Below, piece after piece: positions 35,443 through 44,994 of a stretch of DNA of 64,000 nt. The position numbers and the translations under genes are program-made. How positions within the stretch are numbered: the stretch's first letter is position 1; the number at the start of each line of letters is the position of its first letter. Location of the stretch: positions 2,604,001 to 2,668,000 of the forward strand of contig OY970183.1 in assembly GCA_963708155.1 (NCBI GenBank), written 5' to 3'. Origin of the DNA: Methylovirgula sp963708155. GTDB taxonomy: Bacteria; Pseudomonadota; Alphaproteobacteria; Rhizobiales; Beijerinckiaceae. The notes below the pieces were generated by a model that had not been told where the DNA came from, ran no database searches, and was given only the letters and a program-made list of their open reading frames with translations.

Positions 35443-36552
35443 ATGATGCTCTGGAGTTTATTCGCGCTTTTGACCGGCGGCGCGGTCTTCGCCATCCTCT
35501 GGCCGCTTGCCCGGCCTGCGCGCCGCGAGGCGACAGCGCCGGATGTCGCCTTCTATCAGGCCAAGCTTGAGGAGATCGCCCGCGATCAGGCGCGCGACAA
35601 TCTCGCGCCGGAGGAGGCCGCGCAGGCGAAGACGGAGGCGGCGCGCCAGCTTCTCGCCGCCAGCGGTAAAGATCCGCAGATGACAGAGGGCGCGGCCGTT
35701 AGCCCCCTTTGGCACCGGCGTCTCGCGGCCGTCGCGGCGCTCGTTTTCGTGCCCGCCGTCGCGTTCGGTTTTTACGCCGCGCTCGGCCATCCCGACTGGC
35801 CGGATGCGCCGCTCGAAGCGCGTCTCAACGCGCCGATCGGCCGGACGGACATCAACGCCGCCATCGCCCGCGTCGAACAGCACCTCTTGCAGAATCCGAA
35901 GGACGGTCTTGGCTATCAGGTTCTCGCGCAGGCTTATCTGCTCGTCCGGCGTCCGGCGGATGCCGTCAGCGCCGCGCAGATGGCGGCGCAGCTTCGCCCC
36001 AACAATGCCGATACCCTGACTGTTTATGGCGAAACCCTCGCCGTCGCCGCAGGAGGGATCGTCACCGCCAATTCGCGCAAGCAATTCCAGAAGGCGCTCG
36101 CCATCGACCCAGGCGCGCCCAAGGCTTTGTTCTTCCTGGGCCTTGCGGCGCAGCAGGAAAATGATCGCGCGACGGCGCGTGCCTATTGGCAGAAGCTTCT
36201 CGCCGAAGCGCCGCCCAATGCGCCCTGGCGCGCCGATCTTCTCGCGCGGCTTGCGCAACTCGGCGACGGCAAGGGCGTGCCGGCCTCGGATCAGGCGGCG
36301 CGCATTGCCGGCATGGCTCCGGCGCAACGGCAGGCGGTGATTCAGTCGATGGTCGATGGCCTTGCCGCGCGGCTGGCGCAGAACGGCAACGATATCGAAG
36401 GCTGGGTGCGTCTTGTTCGCGCCTACAAGGTTCTGAACGAGGTCGACAAGGCGCGCGCCGCACTCGCGACGGCGCGGCGCGACTTCACCGGCAATGCCGC
36501 GGCGACGGCGCGGATCGACGCGCTGGCGCATGAGCTTGGATTGGAATCATGA
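35443..36552 (+). CDS. ccmI: cytochrome c maturation protein CcmI (CycH)
   Basis: 369 residues. Two TM helices (1-20 and about 93-113) flank an N-terminal cytoplasmic loop. The periplasmic remainder is TPR-rich and binds apocytochrome c to hand it to the CcmF/CcmH haem lyase. Typical start: FYQAKLEEIARDQARDNL. It overlaps ccmE by an ATGA junction, so ccmI, ccmE, ccmF and ccmH are one translation-coupled operon. The ATG ATG start at 35443 follows AAGGAAT. Confidence 0.93.
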   Translation: MMLWSLFALLTGGAVFAILWPLARPARREATAPDVAFYQAKLEEIARDQARDNLAPEEAAQAKTEAARQLLAASGKDPQMTEGAAVSPLWHRRLAAVAALVFVPAVAFGFYAALGHPDWPDAPLEARLNAPIGRTDINAAIARVEQHLLQNPKDGLGYQVLAQAYLLVRRPADAVSAAQMAAQLRPNNADTLTVYGETLAVAAGGIVTANSRKQFQKALAIDPGAPKALFFLGLAAQQENDRATARAYWQKLLAEAPPNAPWRADLLARLAQLGDGKGVPASDQAARIAGMAPAQRQAVIQSMVDGLAARLAQNGNDIEGWVRLVRAYKVLNEVDKARAALATARRDFTGNAAATARIDALAHELGLES

Positions 36553-37001
36553 CGCGCAAAAAGAAGCGCCTGACGCTTATCGCCGCCGCCATGGTGGTGC
36601 TCGGCACCGCCGCAGGCCTCGTCCTTTATGCGTTGCGCGACAATATCGTTTTCTTCTACGGGCCGAGCGAGATCGTGGCCAAGGACTTGCCGCCCGGAAC
36701 GCATGTGCGGATCGGCGGCCTCGTCAAGCAAGGCTCGCTCAAACGCGACGGCCAGACTGCGCATTTCGAGGTGACGGACGGCAAGCACGAGATCGCCGTG
36801 ACTTATGGCGGCGCTTTGCCCGACCTGTTCCGCGAAGGGCAGGGGGTCGTCGCGGAAGGCGTGCTGACCACCGCGGGACTCGACGCCACACAAGTGCTTG
36901 CCAAGCATGACGAGCGCTATATGCCCAAGGAAGTGGTCGATGCCCTGAAGAAGGCCGGCCGCTGGCAGGAAAACGCGGATATGGGAGGCATGGCGCAATG
37001 A
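36549..37001 (+). CDS. ccmE: haem chaperone CcmE
   Basis: 150 residues. It binds haem covalently in the periplasm and passes it to the CcmF/CcmH lyase. One N-terminal TM helix and an OB-fold domain (IRIGGLVKQGSLKRD-type, FEVTDGKHEIAVTYGG). The haem-binding His lies in VLAKHDERYMPKE, which contains the conserved HxxxY. Start and stop overlap its neighbours by four bases on both sides. Confidence 0.96.
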   Translation: MTRKKKRLTLIAAAMVVLGTAAGLVLYALRDNIVFFYGPSEIVAKDLPPGTHVRIGGLVKQGSLKRDGQTAHFEVTDGKHEIAVTYGGALPDLFREGQGVVAEGVLTTAGLDATQVLAKHDERYMPKEVVDALKKAGRWQENADMGGMAQ

Positions 37002-38996
37002 TCGTCGAGACCGGACATTTCGCGCTGATCCTCGCTCTGGCCTTGGCGTGTTTCAACTCCGTCGTGCCGATGTGGGGCGTGGCCACGCGCGATTCCCGCC
37101 TGATGGGAACGGCGCCGTCGGTCGCGCTCGCCGGCTTTGGCTTCGTCGCCCTGTCCTATTTGGCGCTGACCTACGCGCATGTCACCTCCGATTTCTCGCT
37201 GCTCAACGTCGTCGAGAATTCGCATTCGGCGAAGCCGCTGATCTACAAGATCACCGGCGTCTGGGGCAATCACGAAGGCTCGATGCTGCTCTGGGTGCTG
37301 GTCCTCGCCGTCTTCTCCGCGGCGGTCGCGCTTTCGCCCGCGACCATGCCGCAAGACCTCCATGCCGACGTGCTCGCCGTGCAGTCCTGGATCAGCGCCG
37401 CCTTTCTGCTGTTCATCCTGCTCACATCCGATCCGTTCGCGCGCATCGCCAATCCGCCGATCGAGGGACAGGATCTCAATCCGCTGCTGCAGGATCCCGG
37501 TCTCGCCATTCATCCGCCGCTGCTCTATCTCGGCTATGTCGGGCTTTCGATCACCTTTTCCTTCGCCGCGGGCGCGCTGATCTCCGGCCGCATCGATGCG
37601 GTCTGGGCGCGTCTCGTGCGGCCGTGGACACTGATCGCCTGGGTCTTCCTGACGCTCGGCATCGCGATGGGCTCCTATTGGGCCTATTACACGCTCGGCT
37701 GGGGCGGGTTCTGGTTCTGGGACCCGGTCGAGAACGCCTCGCTGATGCCCTGGCTCGCCGCCACCGCGCTGCTCCATTCCGCGGCGGTGATGGAAAAGCG
37801 CGACGCGCTGAAAGTCTGGACGATCTTTCTCGCCATTCTCGCCTTCTCGCTGTCGCTGATCGGCACGTTTCTCGTCCGCTCCGGCGTGCTGACCTCGGTC
37901 CATGCCTTCGCCAGCGATCCGCAGCGCGGCGTATTCATTCTCGTCATTCTCGTCGTCTTCATCGGCGGCTCGCTGCTGCTCTTTGCCCTGCGCGCCAGTG
38001 CGCTGAAGCCGGGCGGCTTCTTCGCGCCGATCTCGCGCGAGGGCGCGCTGGTCCTCAACAATCTGGTGCTGACGACCTGCTGCGCCACGGTTTTCGTCGG
38101 CACGCTCTATCCGCTGGCGCTCGAATCCTTCACCGGCGAGAAAATCTCCGTCGGCGCGCCCTTCTTCAATGCTGACCTTCGTGCCGCTGTTCATGCCGCT
38201 CGTTCTGCTGATGCCGATCGGCCAGAACGCTTGCCTGGAAGCGCGGCGACTTCTTCGGCGCGGCGCAGCGGCTCTATTTCGCTTTGTTGTGCGGCCTAGC
38301 GATGATGCTTGTCCTCGCCACCTGGCATCACAATGGCCCGCTCACCTCGCTCCTTGTCAGCGGACTCGGCGTCTACGTGATCGTCGGTGCCTTCGCCGAG
38401 ATTGCTAACCGGCTTTTCGGCCGCGCCGCGCTGGTCAAAGGCGGCCTGGCGCAGGTCTGGCAGCACGCTGCCGGTCTGCCGCTTTCGACTTACGGAACGG
38501 CACTCGCCCATGCCGGCATCGGCGTCTCGCTGCTTGGTCTCGCCGCCACGGGCTGGGGCGCCGAGAAGATCCTCACCATGAAGCCCGGCGACAGTGCCAA
38601 TGTCGGTCCGTATCAAGTGACGCTGACGCGCCTTGGCACCGCGATGGGCCCCAATTACACGGCGAAGGTCGGCCATGTCGTGATCCGCGCAGGGCGCACG
38701 CGAGATCGCCGCTCTCGATCCCGCCGTGCGCTTTTATCCGACGCGGCAGATGAGCCGCGCCGAGGCGGGGATCAAGACGCTCAACTTCGGTCAGGTCTAT
38801 GTCGGCATCAGCGACGGCGTGAAGCCCGGCACAGTCGATGCGCGGCTTTACTGGAAGCCGCTCGTCGCCTTCATCTGGATCGGTGGCCTCATCATGGGCT
38901 TTCGGCGGCCTCGTCTCGCTGAGCGATCGGCGGCTGCGCATCGGCGTCGCGCATCGCGTCCGCAAACTCGCGGCGGCGCCGCAGGCGGCGGAATGA
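36998..38996 (+). CDS. ccmF: cytochrome c haem lyase subunit CcmF (four frameshifts)
   Basis: Membrane haem-handling protein. After correction it has 664 residues, the usual size. The WWD haem-binding signature GGFWFWDPVENASLMPW and the GSMLLW and HPPLLYLGYVG segments are intact. From 38165 on the reading frame breaks four times, each restored by removing one base: near 38171 (FFN then LTFVPLFMPL), 38231 (PIGQN then AWKRGDFFG), 38695 (VVIRAG then REIAALDPAVRF) and 38897 (LIM then FGGLVSLSDRRL). The overlap with ccmH (ATGA at 38993) survives in the corrected frame. No extra stop codons occur in the corrected frame, so errors in the sequence are likelier than decay. Confidence 0.9.
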
Positions 38997-39466
38997 AGCG
39001 CGCGCTGCAAATCCTCGTGCTTGTTGCGCTCGTGACGGCGCCGCTGTTCGCCCGCGCGGTCGAGCCTGCGGAAATGCTGCCCGATCCGCATCTCGAGGCG
39101 CGGGCGCGGGCGATCTCGGCGGGGCTTCGCTGCCTCGTCTGCCAGAACGAATCGATCGATGAATCCAACGCCACTCTGGCGCATGACATCCGCGTCCTCG
39201 TGCGCGAGCGCCTGCTTGCCGGAGACAGCGATCAGCAGATCCGCGATTTTCTCGTCTCGCGCTACGGCAATTTCATTCTGCTGAAGCCGCCGTTCGAGCC
39301 CGGCACTTATCTTCTGTGGCTGACGCCATTTTTGCTGCTGCTCGCGGGCGGTGGAGCGATCTATCTCAATACCCGGCGCAAGGCGGCAATTGCCGCGCCG
39401 AAAGAGCTGACGCCGGCCGAGAAAACCCGCCTCGCGTCCCTCGTCACCCCGTCGGATAGCGAGTGA
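38993..39466 (+). CDS. ccmH: cytochrome c-type biogenesis protein CcmH
   Basis: 157 residues: a signal peptide, the redox-active motif LRCLVCQN (CxxC) that reduces apocytochrome thiols, and one C-terminal TM helix (LWLTPFLLLLAGGGAIYL). It is the short form, with the TPR part encoded separately by ccmI, as in Rhizobiales. It is the last gene of the ccm operon, with degP 190 bases downstream. Confidence 0.95.
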   Translation: MKRALQILVLVALVTAPLFARAVEPAEMLPDPHLEARARAISAGLRCLVCQNESIDESNATLAHDIRVLVRERLLAGDSDQQIRDFLVSRYGNFILLKPPFEPGTYLLWLTPFLLLLAGGGAIYLNTRRKAAIAAPKELTPAEKTRLASLVTPSDSE

Positions 39467-39655
39467 CGGCACGGCCGCGCAGAGATGCCGGCCGCCCCAA
39501 CCTTACAAAAGTTTCATCCCCTCGAAATGGCCGCGTAAGCCGGCCTCCTCCATCTTGCCAATCGAAGCCGGCCTTTCGACGCGAGAAGGAGGCCGCGGGG
39601 GATCTTGCCTTCCCGTTCAATTGCGATGCCGAAATCGGCACAGGAGATTGAGAAT

Positions 39656-41226
39656 ATGACTGAGGTTTCCGGACAAGCGAAGGGCTCATCGACTTTGGGG
39701 GCTTGGGCGCGCTCCAAGCGTCTTGTTTTGCTGGGCACGACCGCTGCTTTGGTGCTCGGCGGCGCCGCTGTCAGCAATAACGGCAGTGTGCAGGGTCTGT
39801 GGACGACGCCCGCGCGGGCCGAGACGGGTTCGGTCGCGCCTTTGCCGGCCGGGGCTTTTTCCTTCGCCGATGTCGTCGATCACGTCCGCGGCGCCGTGGT
39901 TTCGATCAAGGTGAAGATCGCGGAGACAGCCGACGCCAGCGATTCCGATGATGATTCGCAGCAGCAGCTTTCGCCGGATGATCCGCTGGAGCGCTTCTTC
40001 CGCCGTTTCGGCGGTGAGGAAGGCACGCCCTTCGTATTCCGCCATGGCCATCCGCATGTCGAGATGGCGCAGGGTTCCGGTTTCATCATTTCGCCGGACG
40101 GCTATGTCGTGACCAACAATCACGTCGTCGAAAATGCGACCGAAGTGACGGTGACGCATGGATGACGGCAAGACGCATTCCGGCCAAGGTCGTCGGCACC
40201 GACAAGCGCACCGACCTTGCGCTGCTGAAGATCAAGAGCGGCGGCCCCTTCACATATGTGAGCTTCGCCTCGAAGCCGCCGCGCGTCGGCGATTGGGTGA
40301 TCGCGGTCGGCAATCCGTTCGGCCTTGGCGGCACGGTGACGGCGGGCATCGTCTCGGCCCGTGGCCGCGACATCGATTCCGGCCCCTATGACGATTTCCT
40401 GCAGATCGACGCGCCGGTGAACCGCGGCAATTCCGGCGGCCCGACCTTCAACACGCAGGGCGAGGTCGTCGGCATCAATACGGCGATCTATTCGCCCTCG
40501 GGCGGCAGCGTCGGCATCGGCTTCGATATTCCCGCCGACGAGGCGCATGGCGTCATCGCGGCGCTCGAAAGCAAGGGCATCGTGACCCGCGGCTGGATCG
40601 GCGTCCAGATTCAGCCGGTGACCTCCGACATCGCCGACAGCCTCGGGCTTGAAGGCCGACACGGGCGCGCTGGTCGCGGACAGCGCAGACGAATTCGCCG
40701 GCATCGAAGGCGGGCATCAAGACCGGTGACGTGATCCTCGGCGTCAATGGCGAACAGGTCGACGGCCCGCGCGAGCTGGCCCGCAAGATCGCGGCGCTCG
40801 GGCCCAATGTCGATGCCTCGCTTCTGGTATGGCACGACGGCGCGCAGAAGACCTTTGCCGTGAAGCTCGGCACCTTGCCGAACGATCAGGTCGCCTCGGC
40901 AAATGCGGAAGCGGCACCGGCACGGATAACAGCGCGAGCGCGCTCGCCAGTTTCGGCCTGACTCTGGCGCCCTCGGACTCGGTTCCGGGTGCGGCGGCAG
41001 GCGGTGTCGTCGTCACCGATGTGGATCCTGATGGCACCGCGGCGCAAAAGGGTCTGAAGGTTGGCGATGTGATCCTTCAGGCGGCGGCAAGCAGGTCGCG
41101 ACCCCCGGTCAGGTGGCGGACGTCCTGGGCGATGCCAAGAAGGCCGGCCGCAAGGCGATCCTGTTGCGCGTCAAGAGCGGCGACGAGACACATTTCGTCG
41201 CATTGGAGCTGGGCAAAGCATCCTGA
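39656..41226 (+). CDS. degP: periplasmic serine endoprotease DegP/HtrA (about six indels)
   Basis: Protease and chaperone for misfolded envelope proteins. Corrected length is about 522 residues: an N-terminal hydrophobic export or anchor segment (VLLGTTAALVLGGAAV), the trypsin-like domain with His in VVTNNHVVEN, Asp in KRTDLALLKI and Ser in RGNSGGPTF, then two PDZ domains. The frame is broken at about 40155, 40175, 40648, 40681-40696, 40900-40925 and 41083. Four breaks act as one surplus base and two as one missing base. Each is followed by highly conserved protein, so the product is recognisable throughout. The ATG at 39656 follows AGGAG. Confidence 0.88.
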
Positions 41227-41322
41227 AGCTAGCCGCTCGGCGGCCGCCTCCTGCCGCGCGGAATTTCCTCTCCCCGCCAGGTGTCGCATTTGCCCCCCGT
41301 CTGCGGCGCCGGTTCTCGGAGG

Positions 41323-41360
41323 CGGCAGGTCTGGAGGTCCCTCCGGCCTGCCGTTTTTTT
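41323..41360 (+). terminator. Rho-independent terminator after degP
   Basis: Long hairpin: CGGCAGG and GGAGG pair with CCTCC and CCTGCCG, followed by seven T residues. It separates degP from the response regulator, whose start lies 15 bases downstream, so it could also act as a leaky boundary or attenuator. Confidence 0.85.
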
Positions 41361-41374
41361 GCGGAATTGGCTAT

Positions 41375-42073
41375 ATGTCTTCCATCATGCGCATCCTCAT
41401 CATCGAAGACGATTCCGAAGCGGCGAACTATCTCGTCAAGGCGTTGCGCGAGGCGGGGCATGTCGCCGATCACGCCGCCGACGGGCTGGAGGGCTATGAG
41501 AAGGCCCGCGATGGCACCTATGACGTTCTCATCGTCGACCGGATGCTGCCCAAGCTCGACGGCCTTTCGCTCATCGGCGGCTTGCGCGCGCAAAAGGTCG
41601 AGACGCCCGTGCTGATCCTGTCCGCGCTCGGTCAGGTGGACGATCGAGTGAAGGGCCTGCGCGCCGGGGGCGACGATTATCTGGCGAAGCCTTATGCCTT
41701 TTCGGAATTGCTGGCGCGAATCGAGGTTCTGTCCCGGCGCAAGCTCTCCGGCGCGAGCGAGGAAACGGTCTACCGCGTCGGCGGGCTGGAGCTTGACCGG
41801 CTGTCGCACAAGCTCACCCGCAACGGCAAGGAGATCGTCCTCCAGCCGCGCGAGTTCCGCCTGCTCGAATATCTGATGAAGCATGCCGGCCAGGTCGTCA
41901 CCCGCACGATGTTGCTCGAAAATGTCTGGGACTATCATTTCGATCCGCAGACCAATGTGATCGACGTGCATATTTCGCGGCTGCGCGCCAAGATCGACAA
42001 GGGCTTCGAGCCGCAGCTTCTGCAAACGATCCGCGGCGCGGGATATATGATCCGCGAGGGCAGGCACGCATAA
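41375..42073 (+). CDS. OmpR-family response regulator
   Basis: 232 residues. Receiver: IIEDD, phosphoacceptor Asp in LIVDRMLP, LSALG and Lys in YLAKPYAF. Winged-helix domain: VLQPREFRLLEYLMKHA, then QTIRGAGYMIRE. A second in-frame ATG at 41387 gives the classical MRILIIEDD start. The first ATG at 41375 has GGAA upstream. The cognate kinase is probably the one at 43544, normally adjacent, but here an AI-2E-family gene separates them. The C-terminal sequence GYMIREGRHA recurs as GIYMIRDGHR just before the kinase. Confidence 0.9.
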   Translation: MSSIMRILIIEDDSEAANYLVKALREAGHVADHAADGLEGYEKARDGTYDVLIVDRMLPKLDGLSLIGGLRAQKVETPVLILSALGQVDDRVKGLRAGGDDYLAKPYAFSELLARIEVLSRRKLSGASEETVYRVGGLELDRLSHKLTRNGKEIVLQPREFRLLEYLMKHAGQVVTRTMLLENVWDYHFDPQTNVIDVHISRLRAKIDKGFEPQLLQTIRGAGYMIREGRHA

Positions 42074-42214
42074 CATGCCGAAATATTTGGAATAATGACG
42101 CGGGAGAATACGCACTTCCTCGCGCTGGCCGCGATTTAAACGTCCGCTTCAAACAGTCTCGCGGGAACTAAAGCGCAACGCTCGCTGTTGTCGGCGAAAG
42201 CGGAGCGATAACGA

Positions 42215-43333
42215 ATGCCGTTCCCCGATTTCGTCGTTCCAACGACTGCTATTGAAGCAAAGGCATTGCCTGCTCCGCCTCAGGACCAATTTCCGCTGCC
42301 CAAAGATTCAAATGCGACCCTGCTCGCGATTTTGGTCGTCTTCGCCACGCTGGCGGCGGCTTACGTGGCATCCGACGTCATTTTGCCGATATTGCTTGCC
42401 GTCATCCTGAAATTCCTGCTGCAGCCAATCATGAGGCTGATGTCCAGGGCGAAAATACCACCGGTCATTTCTGCGCTCGTACTTATCGTCGCGGCATTCC
42501 TGTCCATTATCGGAATCATGGCGGTGCTTTCGCGGCCGGCCGCAAATTGGGTCGAGGCGGTTCCGCAACACTTGCCGCAGATCGAAAAGAAATTGCAGTT
42601 TGTCGAAACCCCGGCGTCGAGAATTTCATCTTTCCTTGCGCGATTGGACCCGGGCGACACGGTGCAGAAGCGTGTGAACAGCGAACTCGCCAGTCTCGGA
42701 CTGGCCTCCACAATCTTTCGAGGAACGCAGCACGTCGCGGCTGAATTGTTCGAGACTCTGCTTGTTTTGTTCTTTCTCCTCATCTCGGGAGATCTTTTTC
42801 TGCGGCGCCTCGTTGAGATCATGCCGCGCTTCAAAGACAAGCGACAGGTTGTCGACCTCAGCCTTCAAGTCGAAAACAACATTTCAGCCTATCTCGCGAC
42901 GATCACCCTGATGAATGCGGCGGTGGGCGTGGCCACTGGTTCAATTATGTGGGCCTGCGGCGTGGGTGATCCGGTTCTCTGGGGGATCATCGCCTTCCTG
43001 CTCAATTTTGTACCGATCATGGGCCCGATGCTGGGCGTGGGTATATTTCTCTTTCAGGGTTTGCTCGTGATGCCGAATCTCTGGCGCGCGGTGCTTCCAG
43101 CAATCCTTTACCTTATTGTCCATGTGATAGAAGGCGAGACGATCACGCCGATGCTTCTGGCGCGGCGGTTTACGCTCAACCCTGTCATCGTCGTTGTGTC
43201 GCTGATATTCTGGTTTTGGATGTGGGGCGTGGCGGGTGCGATTTTGTCCGTGCCAATGCTTGCGATTGCAAAGATCATTTGCGACGGTACGAAGCCGCTA
43301 AATGCTATCGGTCATTTTCTAGAGGGCGACTGA
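42215..43333 (+). CDS. AI-2E transporter family (PerM/YdiK-like) permease
   Basis: 372 residues, about eight TM helices. The family includes TqsA, which exports the autoinducer AI-2, and several ion or unknown transporters, so the substrate is open. Signatures: VASDVILPILLAVILKFLLQ near the N-terminus and the conserved LNFVPIMGPMLG and VIEGETITPMLLARR late. The gene is flanked by short non-coding sequence (42074-42214 and 43334-43527) and by two copies of the regulator's 3' end. It looks like a cargo gene placed between partner genes. GGAG lies upstream of the ATG. Confidence 0.88.
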   Translation: MPFPDFVVPTTAIEAKALPAPPQDQFPLPKDSNATLLAILVVFATLAAAYVASDVILPILLAVILKFLLQPIMRLMSRAKIPPVISALVLIVAAFLSIIGIMAVLSRPAANWVEAVPQHLPQIEKKLQFVETPASRISSFLARLDPGDTVQKRVNSELASLGLASTIFRGTQHVAAELFETLLVLFFLLISGDLFLRRLVEIMPRFKDKRQVVDLSLQVENNISAYLATITLMNAAVGVATGSIMWACGVGDPVLWGIIAFLLNFVPIMGPMLGVGIFLFQGLLVMPNLWRAVLPAILYLIVHVIEGETITPMLLARRFTLNPVIVVVSLIFWFWMWGVAGAILSVPMLAIAKIICDGTKPLNAIGHFLEGD

Positions 43334-43527
43334 GTACGCGTTGCTCGTGGCACCGCTTCGACCCCACAACGTTGAGCTTCCCGACGATCGCGCCAAACCC
43401 GGCCCGCGATTATTTTGTGATCGGAGGGCGTGCAATCAAGCACCGCCGTCAACAAACATTACTTGGAAGTAATTGGATTAAAAGGTGTTTTGTGATAGTT
43501 CGCGAGAAACGGCGAGCGCCGGATTTT

Positions 43528-43560
43528 GGGATATATATGATCCGTGACGGCCATCGGTAA
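43528..43560 (+). repeat. diverged copy of the response-regulator 3' end
   Basis: GGGATATATATGATCCG resembles 42040-42054 (GGGATATATGATCCG) and encodes IYMIRDGHR followed by TAA, against GYMIREGRHA in the regulator. The kinase GTG at 43544 lies inside this copy. This is the layout expected where the regulator once overlapped the kinase. The match is short but continues through coding sense to the stop. Confidence 0.62.
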
Positions 43561-44980
43561 ACTTCTCCGCTCGACGGCGTTCAAGATATCGCTCGTTTAT
43601 CTGCTGATGACGGCGGTCGGCACGGGCCTCGTGCTCGGCCGGGTCGGCTGGAACGTCACCCATCTGATCGATGCGCAGATCCGCCAGACCGTGGACGCCG
43701 ATATCACCGGGCTTGCCGAGCAATATTCCGAGGGTGGTATCGCCCAGCTCGTTTCGGTGATCGAGCGGCGCTCCCGCCAGCCCGGCGCCGAACTTTATCT
43801 CGTCACGACAAATGCCGGCGAGCCGATCGTCGGCAATGTCGCCAGCCTGCCGGAAGGCGTGCTGTCGAAACCGGGGCTGGTCATCACCGATTATCTGCGT
43901 GCCGGCGAGACGACAGCGCAACATCGCGCGGTGGCGCGCATCTTCCTGCTGCCGGGCGGCTTTCGCCTGCTGGTCGGCCACGATATCGAGGAGGGCATGC
44001 GGCTGCGCCGCATCTTCGTCGGCGCGTTGATCACGTCGCTGATCTGGCTCATCATCATCGGCTCGATCGGTGGCCTCTGGATCGCCCGCCGCGTCCTGCA
44101 TCGTGTCGATACGATCAACGACAAGGCGCGCGCCATCGTCGGCGGCGATCTTTCGGCGCGGCTGCCGCTCGCCGGCACCGGCGACGAACTTGATCGCCTG
44201 GTCGAGAATCTGAATTCGATGCTGGACCGAATTTCACTCCTTGTCGTCGGCCTGCGCGAAGTCTCCGACAATATCGCGCACGATCTCAAGACCCCGCTGA
44301 CGCGGCTGCGCAGCCACGCCGAACAGGCGTTGCAATTCGCCAAATCGCCGGAGGAATATCGCCTCGCGCTCGAAAAGGTCATTGAGGAATCCGATTCCCT
44401 CATCCGCGTCTTTAACGCGCTGCTGATGATTGCCCGTGCGGAAGCCGGGGCAGGGCCGGAGAATCTCATCGATTTCGATGCCGCCGACGTGGCGCGTGAT
44501 GTCGGCGAACTCTATGAGCCAGCGGCGGAAGATCGCGGTCTTACCCTGGAGGTCAGCACCGAACCGGGCCTAATGCTCTATGGTAGCAGAGAGTTGATCG
44601 GGCAGGCTCTCGCCAATCTGGTCGATAACGCCTTGAAATACGGTGCGCCCCCGGGTGCCGCCCCCGCGCAGGCGAAGGTTGGCATCGTGGCGAGGCGGCA
44701 AGGCGGTCTGATCGAGATGAGTGTCGGCGATCATGGTCCGGGAATTGCCCCGGCGGATCGTGAGCGGGTGCAAGAGCGTTTCGTGCGTCTGGAAAATTCG
44801 CGCTCGCGGCCAGGGTCGGGCCTTGGCCTTTCGCTCGCTGCGGCTGTGGCGCGATTGCACAAGGGGACGTTGCGGTTTGAGGATAACGCGCCCGGACTCA
44901 AGGCCGTGCTGTCGCTGCCGGCAGTGGCCTCGCTGCCGCCGAAACTGGCGCCGCCCGCACCACGCGGCGAGGCGGCCTGA
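43544..44980 (+). CDS. sensor histidine kinase with HAMP domain
   Basis: 478 residues. N-terminal TM (ISLVYLLMTAVGTGLVLG), a periplasmic sensing domain, a second TM (ALITSLIWLIIIGSIGGLWI), a HAMP domain (ARRVLHRVDTINDKARAI), H-box SDNIAHDLKTPLTRLR and ATPase boxes LANLVDNALKYG, DHGPGI and GSGLGLSLA. The GTG start is embedded in the vestigial regulator tail. The expected partner is the regulator at 41375. glnE follows after 14 bases, so the two may be cotranscribed. Confidence 0.9.
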   Translation: MTAIGKLLRSTAFKISLVYLLMTAVGTGLVLGRVGWNVTHLIDAQIRQTVDADITGLAEQYSEGGIAQLVSVIERRSRQPGAELYLVTTNAGEPIVGNVASLPEGVLSKPGLVITDYLRAGETTAQHRAVARIFLLPGGFRLLVGHDIEEGMRLRRIFVGALITSLIWLIIIGSIGGLWIARRVLHRVDTINDKARAIVGGDLSARLPLAGTGDELDRLVENLNSMLDRISLLVVGLREVSDNIAHDLKTPLTRLRSHAEQALQFAKSPEEYRLALEKVIEESDSLIRVFNALLMIARAEAGAGPENLIDFDAADVARDVGELYEPAAEDRGLTLEVSTEPGLMLYGSRELIGQALANLVDNALKYGAPPGAAPAQAKVGIVARRQGGLIEMSVGDHGPGIAPADRERVQERFVRLENSRSRPGSGLGLSLAAAVARLHKGTLRFEDNAPGLKAVLSLPAVASLPPKLAPPAPRGEAA

Positions 44981-44994
44981 GAAAGCATTCTGAT

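Noticed and set aside
43216..43560. 114-residue plus-strand ORF ending just before the kinase
   Set aside because: Its first part overlaps the permease gene in another frame. Only its last few codons (the vestigial regulator tail) are meaningful.
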